Below, in pieces: positions 12,714-24,500 of a stretch of DNA of 64,000 bases (within the stretch, counting starts at the first letter, position 1; each line of letters starts with the position of its first letter). The stretch is taken from contig NC_091106.1 in the NCBI RefSeq assembly GCF_024713975.1, positions 9,775,001-9,839,000 of the forward strand. The letters are read 5' to 3'. The DNA is from Paralichthys olivaceus. Taxonomy: Eukaryota > Chordata > Actinopteri > Pleuronectiformes > Paralichthyidae. The notes beneath the pieces are model-generated. The model did no database searches, was not told the origin of the DNA, and saw nothing but the letters and a program-made list of their open reading frames with translations. A program made the position numbers and the translations under genes.

Positions 12714-15700
12714 CTACAACATCACCAGATTCATCCACTGTGGAGGAAACTCACAGTCACTGCAGTTCATAAACCATTGTTTATGTTCTTGTTTCATGAT
12801 CACAAACGGGCTCTTACCTCAAGAAAACCCAGCTCTACATGACCTGACCCGTCCTTATCCAGGGTCTTGAAGGTCTCTGGTGTTAAAGAAAATTCAACAT
12901 CAGAATTTAGTTATCATGACATTTGGTTGTGGCAGACAAAATTAACAAAACGCTGGCAAGGACAAAAACTCACTGAAGAGCGACTCCAAGCGAATCAGGC
13001 AGCAGACAAAATTGTCAAAGTCGATGGAGTGGTCTGCATCACTGTAACGGGCCACAATAATCTGATGCAGAGGGTTGTTGAGAGAGAATCCTGTCCAAAT
13101 TGGAGAGAAAGTATAGAAATTCACCCATCAGACCATATCATGCAAATCTCACCACTGTCCTCTCTGGATGTACAGTGTAAATAATTAAAAAAAAAATCAG
13201 CATCACAGATTTCTCACCTGCTTCATCAACAGCCACCCGCATCTCAGAGGAACTCATACAGCCACTTTGGTCTACGTCTTTGCCTTTGTAAAGATCCTAA
13301 TAGAGAACTCAGTGCATTAATATGTGCCAGTACCATTCTACTCATGTATGTATGTTACACATTGTATGTTAATGTCAATATAAACAGATAGGGAACACAC
13401 CAGGAATTTCTCAATCTTTGACCATAGGATCTTAAATTCTACCAATCCTAGCTTGCCGCTTCCATCTTTCTTTGAGGACAATGTTAAGGACAATTGTGAC
13501 AACCCTAAACCCCACACAGAGTCATGTGCGGCAGGCTCTGGGCCTCTAACACATGTACATTTGTTAGTGTTGATTTTTCAGGAAACACTTGAATTTTCAT
13601 TGTTATGCAGAAGATGCACAGTTATATTATCTATGAAACCAAAAGGAACTAATCAGCTAAACTTCAAGCAGGTTTTAAACCTGGATGACCAAAAGCTTTT
13701 CTCTTAATATTAATTGAGCTTCTAAAACTTCAGAGATACATGATCTAATGATATAGCCACTTGCCTTTGCCTCCAGTGAACCTATCAGAAATCTTTGTTC
13801 CAGATTTATCCTTGGATTAATATTTAAAATTAATTTTAAAAACATTCAAGGACTTATTTCACCTACATAACAAGAAATCAGGCACGTCCTGTAATGTACC
13901 TCCTTATTATCAGGCTGCACCAGTAAGTCTTTAAAGACTTTGCAGCTTGTCCAAACTGCTGCAGCACATGTACTGACAAGAACCAGGTAGAGACCACATT
14001 TTTCACATGTTTTCTGTCATGCTGACTTAGTGTGAATAAATCAAATCAAATAACTTGATTTATTTGATTAAAGTTAACTTATGCATAAATATAAATACGT
14101 ATAAACATTAAACATTAAATACATATTAAACATACAAGTTTTACTTTATTATCTAATGTGACCCTTAACTTGAACTTAATCAAATCAAATCAAAATACAT
14201 AAAGTAAGGATTGTAGGCATTTTTTGTAGTAGTACCATATCACCACACAGCTGCACTCTTCCCCTCATTTTCAGTGTTTTCAGTTATGCAGCAGTGACAT
14301 AAACCTTCTCTCCTGACTGTCACAATGAAAAACAAATTGTGCATTTCCCAAAAGGCAAACACTGAAAATTGGGCAAAACGTGATGCTAAGAGGTTCAAGA
14401 TTTTGCATATTTCTTCCGACATACAGTAACTCAGAACAGGATACATCCAGCAGGTTGACCATGTTGCGGCAAGTTGTCAGACTGAATCCATCGGTTTTGA
14501 TGTCATCTCCTGAGAATGAATAAAACACAGGCATACATTGCTTTACAGTGTGAGGTGCACATTAATGAAGGGAAAACGTTCTGTATGTCTAGTTTTCGCT
14601 CAATCTCCCCACCTCTTCTAATGAGCTCACTGCTCAATGGTTGTTAATGGTAATCTAATCAGATTATGCCATGATCTCATACAGAAAATCATGTTGTTGC
14701 AGTCAAACTATAAATCTCTTCTCCTGTCTGTCGCCATCAGCTGTCATTTCAGTGATTTTCTGTGAACCTCCTCCTCCAGACTCCATTGTCTTCATATCCA
14801 GATCCCTAGTTGAGCCCAGCTAGACCCCTGTGGGTTCCCTATACTGTGCAGCCACACCCCATCACATTGAATTCTCTCCTCACGGAAATAGCTGAAAGAT
14901 GAGAAACAAATCATACACTTACTCCTCATCACCACTCTGTTGAGGATTTTCTGCAGCTCGAACACAGAAATCTCCACATCCTAAGAATCACATGACAAAG
15001 ACTGTAAAGTACAGGAACATTGACTGAAAACCTACACGATGAAATATTTAAAATATTGAGTTTGCTCACGTGTCCGGCAAGCTGACCAAACAGTTTCTTG
15101 AAATGGTCACTGATGTCATCTTCATCAACATTAATCTATAGTTGACAAAATAAAAATGATTTTCCCTTTGTAAAATATTAATATCAATATTATTCTTCCA
15201 AAGAATAAATCAAGAGATATGATTTACCTCCTGAACATGGCAGTCCACAGGATCGTCAATCTCCCTGAAAGCCGAAAGTCACATATGATCATTTTGAACG
15301 CTGTGATTATGAATTACAATCTCTTCGTCCTCACGAAGCAGCTTTTCTTAATGAAATGAGCGTACTGGAAATCAGCCTGTTTCTCAGAGAAGACTCGCAC
15401 ATAGAAGTCTCCATTCTTGTTGGGCTCGAAGGTGGAGGGGATGATGAGGTACTCTCCAGGGGGAAGACTGAAGCGGCTGCACACTTCCCGCAGGTTGATG
15501 AAGGTCTCAGAGCGCGCTGCCGAGGCATTGTACTTGAAGAAGTTCTTCTTCAGATGCACCTGCCTTTTGCCATAGTACTGGAAAAAGACACACATGCAGT
15601 TTGGTCACATGAGGGCACTGCTGACACACCATCCATTGGACCTCCTTGTTTTTCTATTTTTAATTAAACACTGATGAAACAGTTGCTTTGGGTGCTCATT

Positions 15701-18700
15701 CTTCATGAAAAATGACGGCTCCCAGCAACAAGTTCATTTAGTTTCTTCATCTTTGCTTACGTACCTCCTCAGGCAGCTAGAAAAAGACAAAAACAAATCA
15801 AATGTAAGAACATGAGAGAAGTGTCTACTGACAAATGTCGTCACTGAAACTGTATTTCAAACAGCTCCTCACCTCGTAGATGGCAAAACCAATGGTCTCC
15901 ATGTCTTCCCCCATTTTTCTCCTACTACGCTTGTTCTTCTGCATCAAGCCCACGATGAAGGTGCAACCCTCCTCGCCATCATCAGGGTCATCATCCACCT
16001 CATCCAGCTTTATGACACACTGAGGATTCATCCAGAAGGAATCTAGGAAGGGAAGCAAGGGTTAGTTGGGTATTTGTGTTTGTTTACGACACATATAAAC
16101 TAGTGATGGGTTCAAATCTGGAGCTGCAATTATGCAAAAATTATGAAACTGGTTGTACTTGGATAGTTTCTGCAGCCACCAGCTGACACGTCCATCCTCC
16201 ATGTGTCTTCAAACTCGGACTCTGCCCATTTCTTGTAGTCGTCTGTGAGGACATCAGGGGTGAGGTTGCATATTTCAAGGCGAGAATATTGGCGCAGAAA
16301 GTCAGGAAATGACATCCTGTAGAAAAGGCGGTACAAGGAAAATGGAAAAAAACAATCACATCCTTTACTTTTTCCTCCTTTTGTGTCATTAGAGCTTGTT
16401 ATTTGTTGTCCAGACAATATATATGTTTGCTGTATGGAGACTGTTGAAGTTCCTTCAGCGAGATTTACCAGAATTCCCCATCCTCACAATGGTTGGTCAG
16501 CCTCTTCCGATCCTCATCACTCACATATCTCCAATTGCGAGAGCTAGAATTAGAGTGTGAGTAAGTTGAATAGTGTTTTGCACAAATAACCAGCCTCATG
16601 AAGTGAACGCCACACAACTCCTCCACCCTTTTACCAGCCACTGGGTGTGTACACATTTCTCTGTGGGTTACATGCATGAAAGAAGAGGACACACTTAACA
16701 CCCTCATAAAAACAAAGGATGAGTCAATAAGGCTGGGTCCTCTTACAGGCATGAATCACCAAGGCCAGGGAGACAGTGCCAATTATTTGGAATAGGCCCA
16801 TTCATAAAATACATTAAAAATTCAATTCAATTTTAATGAATAATGTTATCACAGTTCCACAGCTCAGTCTAAAATGGAGCTGAAACACATTCTTGACATG
16901 ATAAATGTTTTTTCATCATATTCAGAGTGGATAGTCAAAGTAGTCATGTGTCTACATCCATCGGGGCTGTGAGGCACAGTGCTAATGTTAGGGATGCTAA
17001 CATGCTGATGTTTAACAGGAATAATGGACTGTATATCAAAATTAACATCACTGCTCCCTGAAAGTGAAGCTAAAGCACCTTGAATGCCCCCTGGTGGCAG
17101 GCAGAAGTATAGGTTACAAATCCTGCCCCCTCCATGTTAGTGGATTGGATATAGGCCAAACTAAAAAGTCAAAGTGCACATCAAACACATTTTCTTAAAA
17201 GATGGCTTCTGTCATTTACAGCAGTTCCTTGCACACAGATGTTTGTTCAAGTACGTGTGGTTTCAATTAGGTAATTGATTGGATGAAATGTCATGATTAA
17301 GAGCTGAGACTGACTCGCGATTGGTCAAGCATGTGTATTAGTGGCACTTCGCCTCCCTGGCTCCATCTCAAGATTTCTACTGTCCAGACTGTCTCCAAAC
17401 AATGTCATTTCTTGCAAGATGGCAGCCTTTGTATCAAGGATATTTTGGCTTTATTTTTGGATGATGGGAGGAGATGGAGAAGCGTCCACTTTCATATAAA
17501 GTCTATGGTTAACCAATGGAAGATGGGATTGTAAATAGTTTTGCAGGCATCTGGTCCTAAATCAAAGTATTGGACTAAATTAAATGTTTAACCTGATGAG
17601 GACACAGAGTAAAAGGCTAAAAATTACCAGAGTTGTTATTAATAATCCTATGGGGGGAACATGAGTGTCAGTTCCATAATTATTAGGATTTTTAATTCAT
17701 TCTGCTAATCTGGCATTAGAAGAAGTCGGGGATCACAATAATCATTATCTAGGAACCATGAGTGTGCCTGTGCCTGTGATTTCCTGCCCATAAAACCCCT
17801 ACATGTACACAACACTCACTTGTCACTCCAGTCTCCATTCCACTCCACCTGACCCCATGGGTTTCTAATCCTGACCAACTGCACCACGTCACCGTTGTAT
17901 TCAACCTGACACAAAATAAAGTTTCAATTACCCCCAATCAGAAAAAACAGTATAATCAAATATAAACAAAAATATTAAATTATAATATTGATTGAAATCT
18001 GGTGAATGTAGTTGTGTCTCTATTCAGGGGCTACATTCTTCAGAGGACACGATCTTCGTGGCCAATGAAGACCGCCTCCTCCGTGGGCTGCATAGAACAC
18101 ATGGGCTGTACTGAAATGAGACGGTGGTCTACAGAGGATTTCTGTGATCATCGTCACCAGCTCGTCTTGTCTTTTTTGCTGTTGCCCACCAACAGAGCTG
18201 AAGTTGGACACAGTGAGAAAAATGAATGCCCCTTGGATTTTTTTCATGTGTGTACTGTTAGGCGAGAGTTAAAGAGTGATACTCAAATGGTGGCCATCTT
18301 GTTTCTTGCCTGTGCCATTACTTCTTTGAAAAACCTGAATCCTGGGATAGGTTGGGCAGAGAGGGATGTGACAGTTGGAGCCTTTGTTTATCGTAAATGG
18401 AAGGACGCAATTGTCTGCTGCATTTAAAGGAGCCTTCAAAATGTCTAGTCACACTGCTGTGACACAATCTGTCTCAAAATGCAGCCTCTGAAGGATGCAG
18501 CCCCTGAACACAGCTTGTGTCTCATAAAACCATTTTGTGACCCCTGATACCCTAATGATTTTGTTATCATTGATATTGTTATCTTGTAACTCCTCATTCT
18601 TTGTCACATTTATGTAGCAGCCACAGCAGCTTCACTTGTACCTGGATGGCCTTTGTCTTATGATCTGTACACATTCCCTTACCTGGTCTGCTCCCGTCAA

Positions 18701-20559
18701 TGAATAGGCATGACCCTTCACCAGCTTGCGATAAGTGACAGCTTCTGAATCACTCGCGCTAGTGATCTGGGATGGAGAGGAAAAAGTAGTGAGGTCAAAA
18801 GTACCAGATCCCAAGAGGACACCAACAACACTCCATGAAAGTAAAACAAGAAACTCAAACAAACATCAATGGAGCATCCCAGAAGGGATCCTCTCTCCAG
18901 AGCCTTCTTAATGATTTTGAAGAGATGGGGATCCGCCTTTGTCAGGTCATGCCTCTCAGAAATGCCTCCAGTGAAATCCTCGAAACCCTCAATGGTACTG
19001 CCTCCAGAGAGAGCCTCGTAGCATCCATTCAACCTGAAGGGGACAAAAAGGTTTCATGAAGGACTACACCAGAGGAGCAGACCACTAAAACACATTGATT
19101 CAGATGTTCTATTCCTCCATACTTGGCATATGCCTTCTCCAGCAGTGCGCTCCAAAACTCGGATCCCTCCTCTGAGTGAACAAACAGCAGCTTTCCATCT
19201 TTGGTGGGCAAACGGTCATCGACCACCACATCCACCCACTCACCAAACTGCCAGAACTGAACCACAGAGAAGAGAAGAGAACTCAATACATAAAATCCAA
19301 CCTGTCTGCACCACTTACAAAGAACGCAGCTGTGGTGTGTGTCCAAGTACTGAACCTCGAAGTGAAAGATGCCTGCGTAGTTCTTGTCAAAGCTCTGGTC
19401 GTGGGGTACAACCCGAGTCAAAACCTGTTTGTTGAGGGTCAAGGAAGCGATTGCTGCGAGGAGCCAGCAGTCACCTGAACACAAGGTGACAAAGTTATGC
19501 AAAATGTGAGTTTGTAGTTTAGTTTGTTTGCTCTCTCTCTCACACACACACCTCAGCTGTGCACAGTTACTGCTCGCTCACATTCTACACATTTCTCAGC
19601 AGCAGCAAATACAGCTCAGTCTCAACCACACATGTATCCACTCTGCTAGACTGGGTGAAGACAGAGAAGACGGGGGGAGTTGTTGCAAGAGGGAATTCAA
19701 TGTAAAGTTAGACAAGCAAAAGGATCCAGGATAAGCATGATGACAGTAACGGATGGAAGGAAACATCCACATGACCTGATAATTTGGAGTTGTTGAAGAT
19801 GGAAATATATGTAAAATAAATACTTGAAATATCTGAATGCATTTCTCACCAAGCGCTCCTTGACAAATGTCAGTCCTGGTGGCATTTTCAAAAATGAATT
19901 TTGGATTGGAGCTCAACTCCTGAAAGAAAAGAGGTGGAAATGAACAAAGCAGTTTTTATTTTTTCTTATTCACTTGAGTTTAGTATTTTTGGGGTCTAAA
20001 AAGTATGTTTATGATCACACACATATTAATATTATAAACAAACTGCAGGTTGCAGCTTTTAGGAAAAAAAGAACTTTGCATCTTGGTAACAGGAACTGGC
20101 TTTCATCACTGAACAATAGACTGAGTGTAAAAGGAAAGGTGTGTAGGAAAATATGAGGAAAATAGCAAATATATCAGCAAATGTTTAGAGTCAACACATG
20201 CATGATAAAAAATTATCTATATGTATATATATGTAAAAAAAGTCATATACAATTATGCTCAGAGTGTTTGCAGCGTGTTTCTGTTTAAGGCACATCGTGT
20301 CTCTTGCAGCTCCTCTACCCACCGTGGGTCTCTTCCAGGTGATGCCCCGCACTTTGTAAGAGTCTGGTCCCAGCTCGTTGAAGCCCAGGGATGAGGGCAG
20401 AGCCTCGAAGCAGTCATCCTCGAACAGCCGCCCTCTCTCCAGGCAGCAATCCCTCAGTGCCTCGTAGTCCTGGTTCAGGTATTTCACCGCGTGGGAGTTG
20501 GTCCCGACCCCGTGCGATCGCTCTCGGTTGTGCGCAAGTTTGCTCGCAATGCCCGACAT
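12714..20559 (-). CDS. Calpain catalytic subunit, CAPN2/CAPN8-like (tandem copy A)
   Basis: 21 exons, 699 residues. Exons: 20559-20323, 19919-19850, 19474-19356, 19256-19123, 19033-18865, 18766-18683, 17905-17820, 16543-16469, 16316-16159, 16042-15873, 15776-15765 (12-bp microexon), 15577-15366, 15264-15228, 15135-15070, 14980-14923, 14509-14445, 13469-13401, 13296-13218, 13090-12974, 12876-12818, 12737-12714. Ca2+-activated cytosolic cysteine protease. Catalytic Cys is in [12 protein letters not shown] (exons 2-3), His in KLVKGHAYS (exon 6), Asn in [11 protein letters not shown] (exon 7). Next come a C2-like domain with acidic loop [13 protein letters not shown] and penta-EF-hand exons 14-21. 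Exon lengths (70,119,134,169,84,86,75,...,170,12,...) match conventional calpains. The C terminus is EWMNLVML. Oddities: exon 9 is 158 bp instead of 161, with DVSAGGCRN replacing the usual GSTAGGCRN, and donors GTTCAG (exon 3) and GTTTGT (exon 5) are weak. Probably a 2/8-class paralogue; exact orthology is unresolved. Confidence 0.9.
13901..14010 (+). mobile_element. L2-type LINE ORF2 fragment
   Basis: In the intron between exons 17 and 16 of calpain copy A. The plus-strand frame from 13901 reads [18 protein letters not shown] followed by [11 protein letters not shown] and a stop. This is the signature of fish L2/CR1-like reverse-transcriptase C-terminal regions (…LQLVQNAAARVLT…). It is a decayed fragment with substitutions and an in-frame TAG. 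Confidence 0.6.
14030..14205. repeat. MITE relic related to the 20.8-21.1 kb palindrome
   Basis: AT-rich segment with GTGAATAAA, repeated TCAAATCAAAT and ATTTGATTAAA words. These align with the core of the inverted-repeat element at 20831-21160, and the fragment TGTGACCCTTAACTTGAAC resembles its right arm. Boundaries are uncertain. Confidence 0.4.
17024..17510 (+). mobile_element. MITE-like element in calpain A intron
   Basis: The left end GGACTGTATATCAAAA and the right end (reverse complement ATAGACTTTATATGAAAG) form degenerate terminal inverted repeats of a common fish MITE type (ACTGTATATAAA core). The interior between about 17060 and 17180 reappears in reverse orientation at 60265-60425. 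It is noncoding. Confidence 0.5.
18037..18525. mobile_element. Possible MITE in calpain A intron 6
   Basis: GGGCTGCAT...GAGACGG near the left end resembles the reverse complement of TGCAGCC...GTCTCAAAATGCAGCC near the right end. This suggests degenerate inverted repeats around a noncoding core. The 141-codon open frame inside (18002-18427) has no recognisable domain. Confidence 0.3.
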
Positions 20560-20830
20560 ATTCAGCGGCTTGTGACACGTCTCCTCTGCCTGTGAGTCGT
20601 CTGGTGTGTGTTTTAGTCAGGGTAGCTTTGTTACATTTGCAGTTCAACTTGTCTCCACACCCTGGTCAGGCTGCTTTTTCTGGTTCACCTGTTTCCCTCT
20701 GTGCGTCTAGACTGGATTGTTGGCTCGTGATTGGTCCAGATGTGGACCACCACAGGTTCTTTAGCAGAGGGATTGAATTTCTGAATATAATTATGTATCA
20801 TTTCTGTACACCCTGAGAAATGTTGTGTCT

Positions 20831-21160
20831 AAAATGTTAACTTTATCTATTACAATTACATATAAAAATGGTCATTTTATCACATACGTTCAATGTATGA
20901 TGTTGAATGTTGAGTTGATGTGAAAAATAAAGTAAATCAAAGGACTTGAAAGTAATTTGATTAAATGAACTTACACCTTTTCATAAAAAATCATTAAATA
21001 ATTTAAAAAATCATATTTTCAAGTTATTATATTTATTCACATCAACTCAACATGATAGAAAACTCTTAAACAAATGTGACCCTTTACATTGAACATATGT
21101 GATAATTTACATTTTATATGTGTTTTAAATATATAAAGTTAGCATTTTTGTGAGTGTATG
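20831..21160. mobile_element. Palindromic MITE between the tandem calpains
   Basis: The two halves are long imperfect inverted repeats. A 16-bp block at 20909-20924 is perfectly complementary to 21036-21051, and 20877-20897 pairs with 21085-21105 in 19 of 21 positions. The homology continues outward (AAAATGTTAACTTTAT versus AAAATGCTAACTTTAT in reverse). No coding capacity. It occupies about a third of the 989-bp spacer that must hold the copy A promoter and the copy B 3' end. Confidence 0.75.
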
Positions 21161-21309
21161 ATAGACAACACCACAGTTCTTGTTGTTGCATCAGTCATTT
21201 CTTACCAGTATGAAAAACAATGAAAATCCCAGACAATATTTGAATAATTTAATCTGTTTGATCTGTGCAAGATTTAATAAATTGGAACAGTCAAGAGGTT
21301 TCTTACTTT

Positions 21310-21315
21310 TTTATT
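21310..21315 (-). other. Polyadenylation signal candidate for calpain copy B
   Basis: AATAAA on the minus strand, about 235 bp after the copy B stop codon and outside the palindromic element. Confidence 0.45.
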
Positions 21316-21548
21316 TTTCTATCACTTGACAGACATTTTCCAAGAGCAAACACCAATAAAGTAAAACTGGTTACGTTTTTAACTTTTAACAAAAATAGGA
21401 AAAAAAATAACCCGTAAAGGTTTTTTCCCCCATTTACATATCAGGCAAATACAATTTAAATGTGTGATAAAGTGTATGCTAAATGCTTTTCTCATTGGGT
21501 TAACTGGCTAATATCACAAAGGAATCCCTGTTTGTGTTGTTTCCAGAG

Positions 21549-24500
21549 CTAGTTGATAGCCAGGCACAGCCACTGCAAAGAGCAAAAACAAAAAGTTACA
21601 CAACAACACAGTGACTAAAATGGGAGTGGCTAAAAAACACACTATTTTTCTCCAACACACCTGTTGCATGTCCAGCTCGATCTTCCCAGAGTTGTTTCTT
21701 TCCAGAGACTTGAACATTTCTGGTTGAGAGGAAAACACACATACGGGTTGTAAACAGACCGCAGCTCTCTGATACAGATCAGAATGAGATTAAGGAGTAT
21801 TGTTGTTGTATAAGTTGTTTTTGCTGACACTTACTGAAGAGCATTTCCAGTTTAATGAGACACGCCACAAAACTGTCAAAGTCTATGGCGTACTGAGCAT
21901 CAGTGTAACGGTTGACTATGGCCTGTAGCACGGCACTGTTGACATGGAAACCTGTGGAAGAAACATAACCATCATCAACTTCCTGGAAGATTGCAGGGTT
22001 GGTTTCATACATGAGGATCAAATCTGATCTTGGGGAAGTGTTTTTTATTTTATTTTGATCTTTAGAGAGGTGTCAGTTATTAACAATGGAAGAGGTTTGT
22101 TACACAGCCTCGCCCATACTCATTTTGTTCCTGTGGTAAAGCATGCACGACAGACGCCTTTGTGCAGGGAGGGAGTCAAACTGGCTTATCCAGTCTTACA
22201 TTTTCTCCTGGCACTAATTATACACACAAACACACCATCTGCTATGCCAGAAACTAATGCTGCTTTATTTTCCTCTGCAGTTCACTGATATTTCTATTTT
22301 AGAAGTCATGGGCATGACAATACCTTAACTTGGTCCACAGGTATTTCAGCTTTAGTGGTATTCTCAATTCAAAGACAACCAGAGTCTGAATGCAACTACA
22401 TCGCTGATATATCATGGAGCCATGCAGCAGAGGATGACAGCTTTGCAGCAAGGCATGCAAATAAGCTATATGGTCCTTTCCACTGTTCACACTTTAACTG
22501 TTGGATGTTACTGTTTGAGATTCCTCTTGCGATCATGTCTTTTTACCTGCTTCAGTGGCAGCGCCTCTCATCTCATGGGAGCTCATGGTGCCAGAGTAGT
22601 CTGAGTCGTGATTCTTAAAGATCGCCTGTGTGACCCAGACAGCCATGATTTGTGTTAGCAGATGCAGAAAGGTGTTCCTACCATGATCATAATTCATTTC
22701 ATACCAATTTAATGGCAACTCACCAAATAATTCTGTATTTTGTTCCAAAGCACATGGAACTCCGTCAGTCCCAGCTTGGCACTTTCATCTTTCTGGTGAA
22801 TGTTAAGGATTACACCATGTAAAGCCTGTGATTAATCACGTATTAGTCATTTAAGTATCATTTGTGAATAATGATTATAATCACATCCTCAATCATCCTC
22901 ACTTCAAGGATAAATTGGTGCAGATGATTATTACCATATATTTTACAATACATTAAATATTTTAGTAAAATTTGAGGTTACACAATAAACTGGACTAAAA
23001 GTGAACTTATGAAAAAATACAATTCTACATGATTGCCCTTGTTATCTCAGACTATCTATGATTGTCAGAGTAAATGCCTTTAAGATATATCTATCCATTT
23101 ATTTTTCTTAATGTGGCATATTGACATCATCATGATCTGGTTCCACATCATTTAACTCAGCCCTCCTCTGGATAAGATTAGAACTAATGTCATTTACCAA
23201 TCCAAACTGCAGTGACACAGTGGAAAGACATTTGTAAATTTAAGGTGCTATTTCACAACATAACAAATCAGTGTCTGTTTAATGTATTAAAGAGGATACA
23301 TCCAACAGACTGACAATAAGTCGACCTGTATCCAGGCTGAATCCATCTGTCTTGATATCAGACCCTGCAAGAACGTGACAAAACAAAGTCTAAAGTCAAT
23401 GAAAATTAAAGTGTTTGTGCTTAAATTAATCAACTTTTTAGTACTTACGATGAGAGACAACATTGTTCAAAAGTGTAATCAATTCAAAGACAGATATCTC
23501 CATATCCTGTTTGGGGAAAACATTGCATTAATTTTCTTATTATGGCAGTTTATGCATTTTTGTCACATCCTTCTACTTACATAGCCTGCAAGCTTCTTGA
23601 ACATTTGCTTGAAATGAGGATCCACTTCACTCTCAGATATCTCCTCCTGTGAGAGAAAGATACCAGCAAGTCTGATACATGATCTCAGAATGTTAAATTT
23701 AACATATATTATAATAACCAATGTGTATTTCAAATTTACTGTGAGACTTCCACTCACTGTGGAGGAAAGAAAAGAAAAGAACTATTTTATGGATATTTTT
23801 TACCTCCTCTATCTTAGCATCAATGTCCTCCTCCAGTGGACTGAAAACAGAAATGCACAGTGTGAACACTCTCTGTTGATTTGCAATGAAATAACAAATA
23901 GTTTTCTATTTGTGACTAAAGGAGCTGGCCACTGACTTTGTCCACTAGATGGTGGTATGAGCGAAAGCTCTGAGCTCTACTGCACATGACCCTGAACACA
24001 TCATGCACCCTGTGTGTTACTGTAACACAGATACCTGGTCGCAGCCTGTTTCTCTGAGAACACCCTGAGAATGAAGCTGCCGTTCTTGTGGGGTGAGAAG
24101 GTTGAGGGGATGACGGCGTATTCCCCTGGTGGGAGTTTGATGCGATCGCATACTTCTCGCATGTTGATGAAGCTGTGGCTCATGGCCACAGCTCTCTGTC
24201 GCAGCAGAACCTCTGGACCCAGATGAATATTGCTGCGACCTTTGTACTGAAGGTTAACAGCAGAGGAGTTTTATTAATGGAAAGTTGTGCGGGATCCCAG
24301 ACATTCACAAGACAATCAAACAATCATATTAATACTTGTGCTGTAATTTAAAATGTTTTAAGTTGAAGATCATTACTGACATGTACCAGAACAAATACAG
24401 ACCTCATCTGGGACCTGTAAAAAAGAAAGATGCATATTTATTGCACATCAGTCAATTAGTCATAAAAAAGTCAAATACAACAAACTGATTTCATATGAAA

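Noticed and set aside
18002-18427. 141-codon plus-strand open frame in calpain A intron 6
   Set aside because: Lies within MITE-like repeat sequence and has no recognisable protein features.
20391-20816. 141-codon plus-strand open frame over the calpain A first exon
   Set aside because: Antisense shadow of a GC-rich coding exon.
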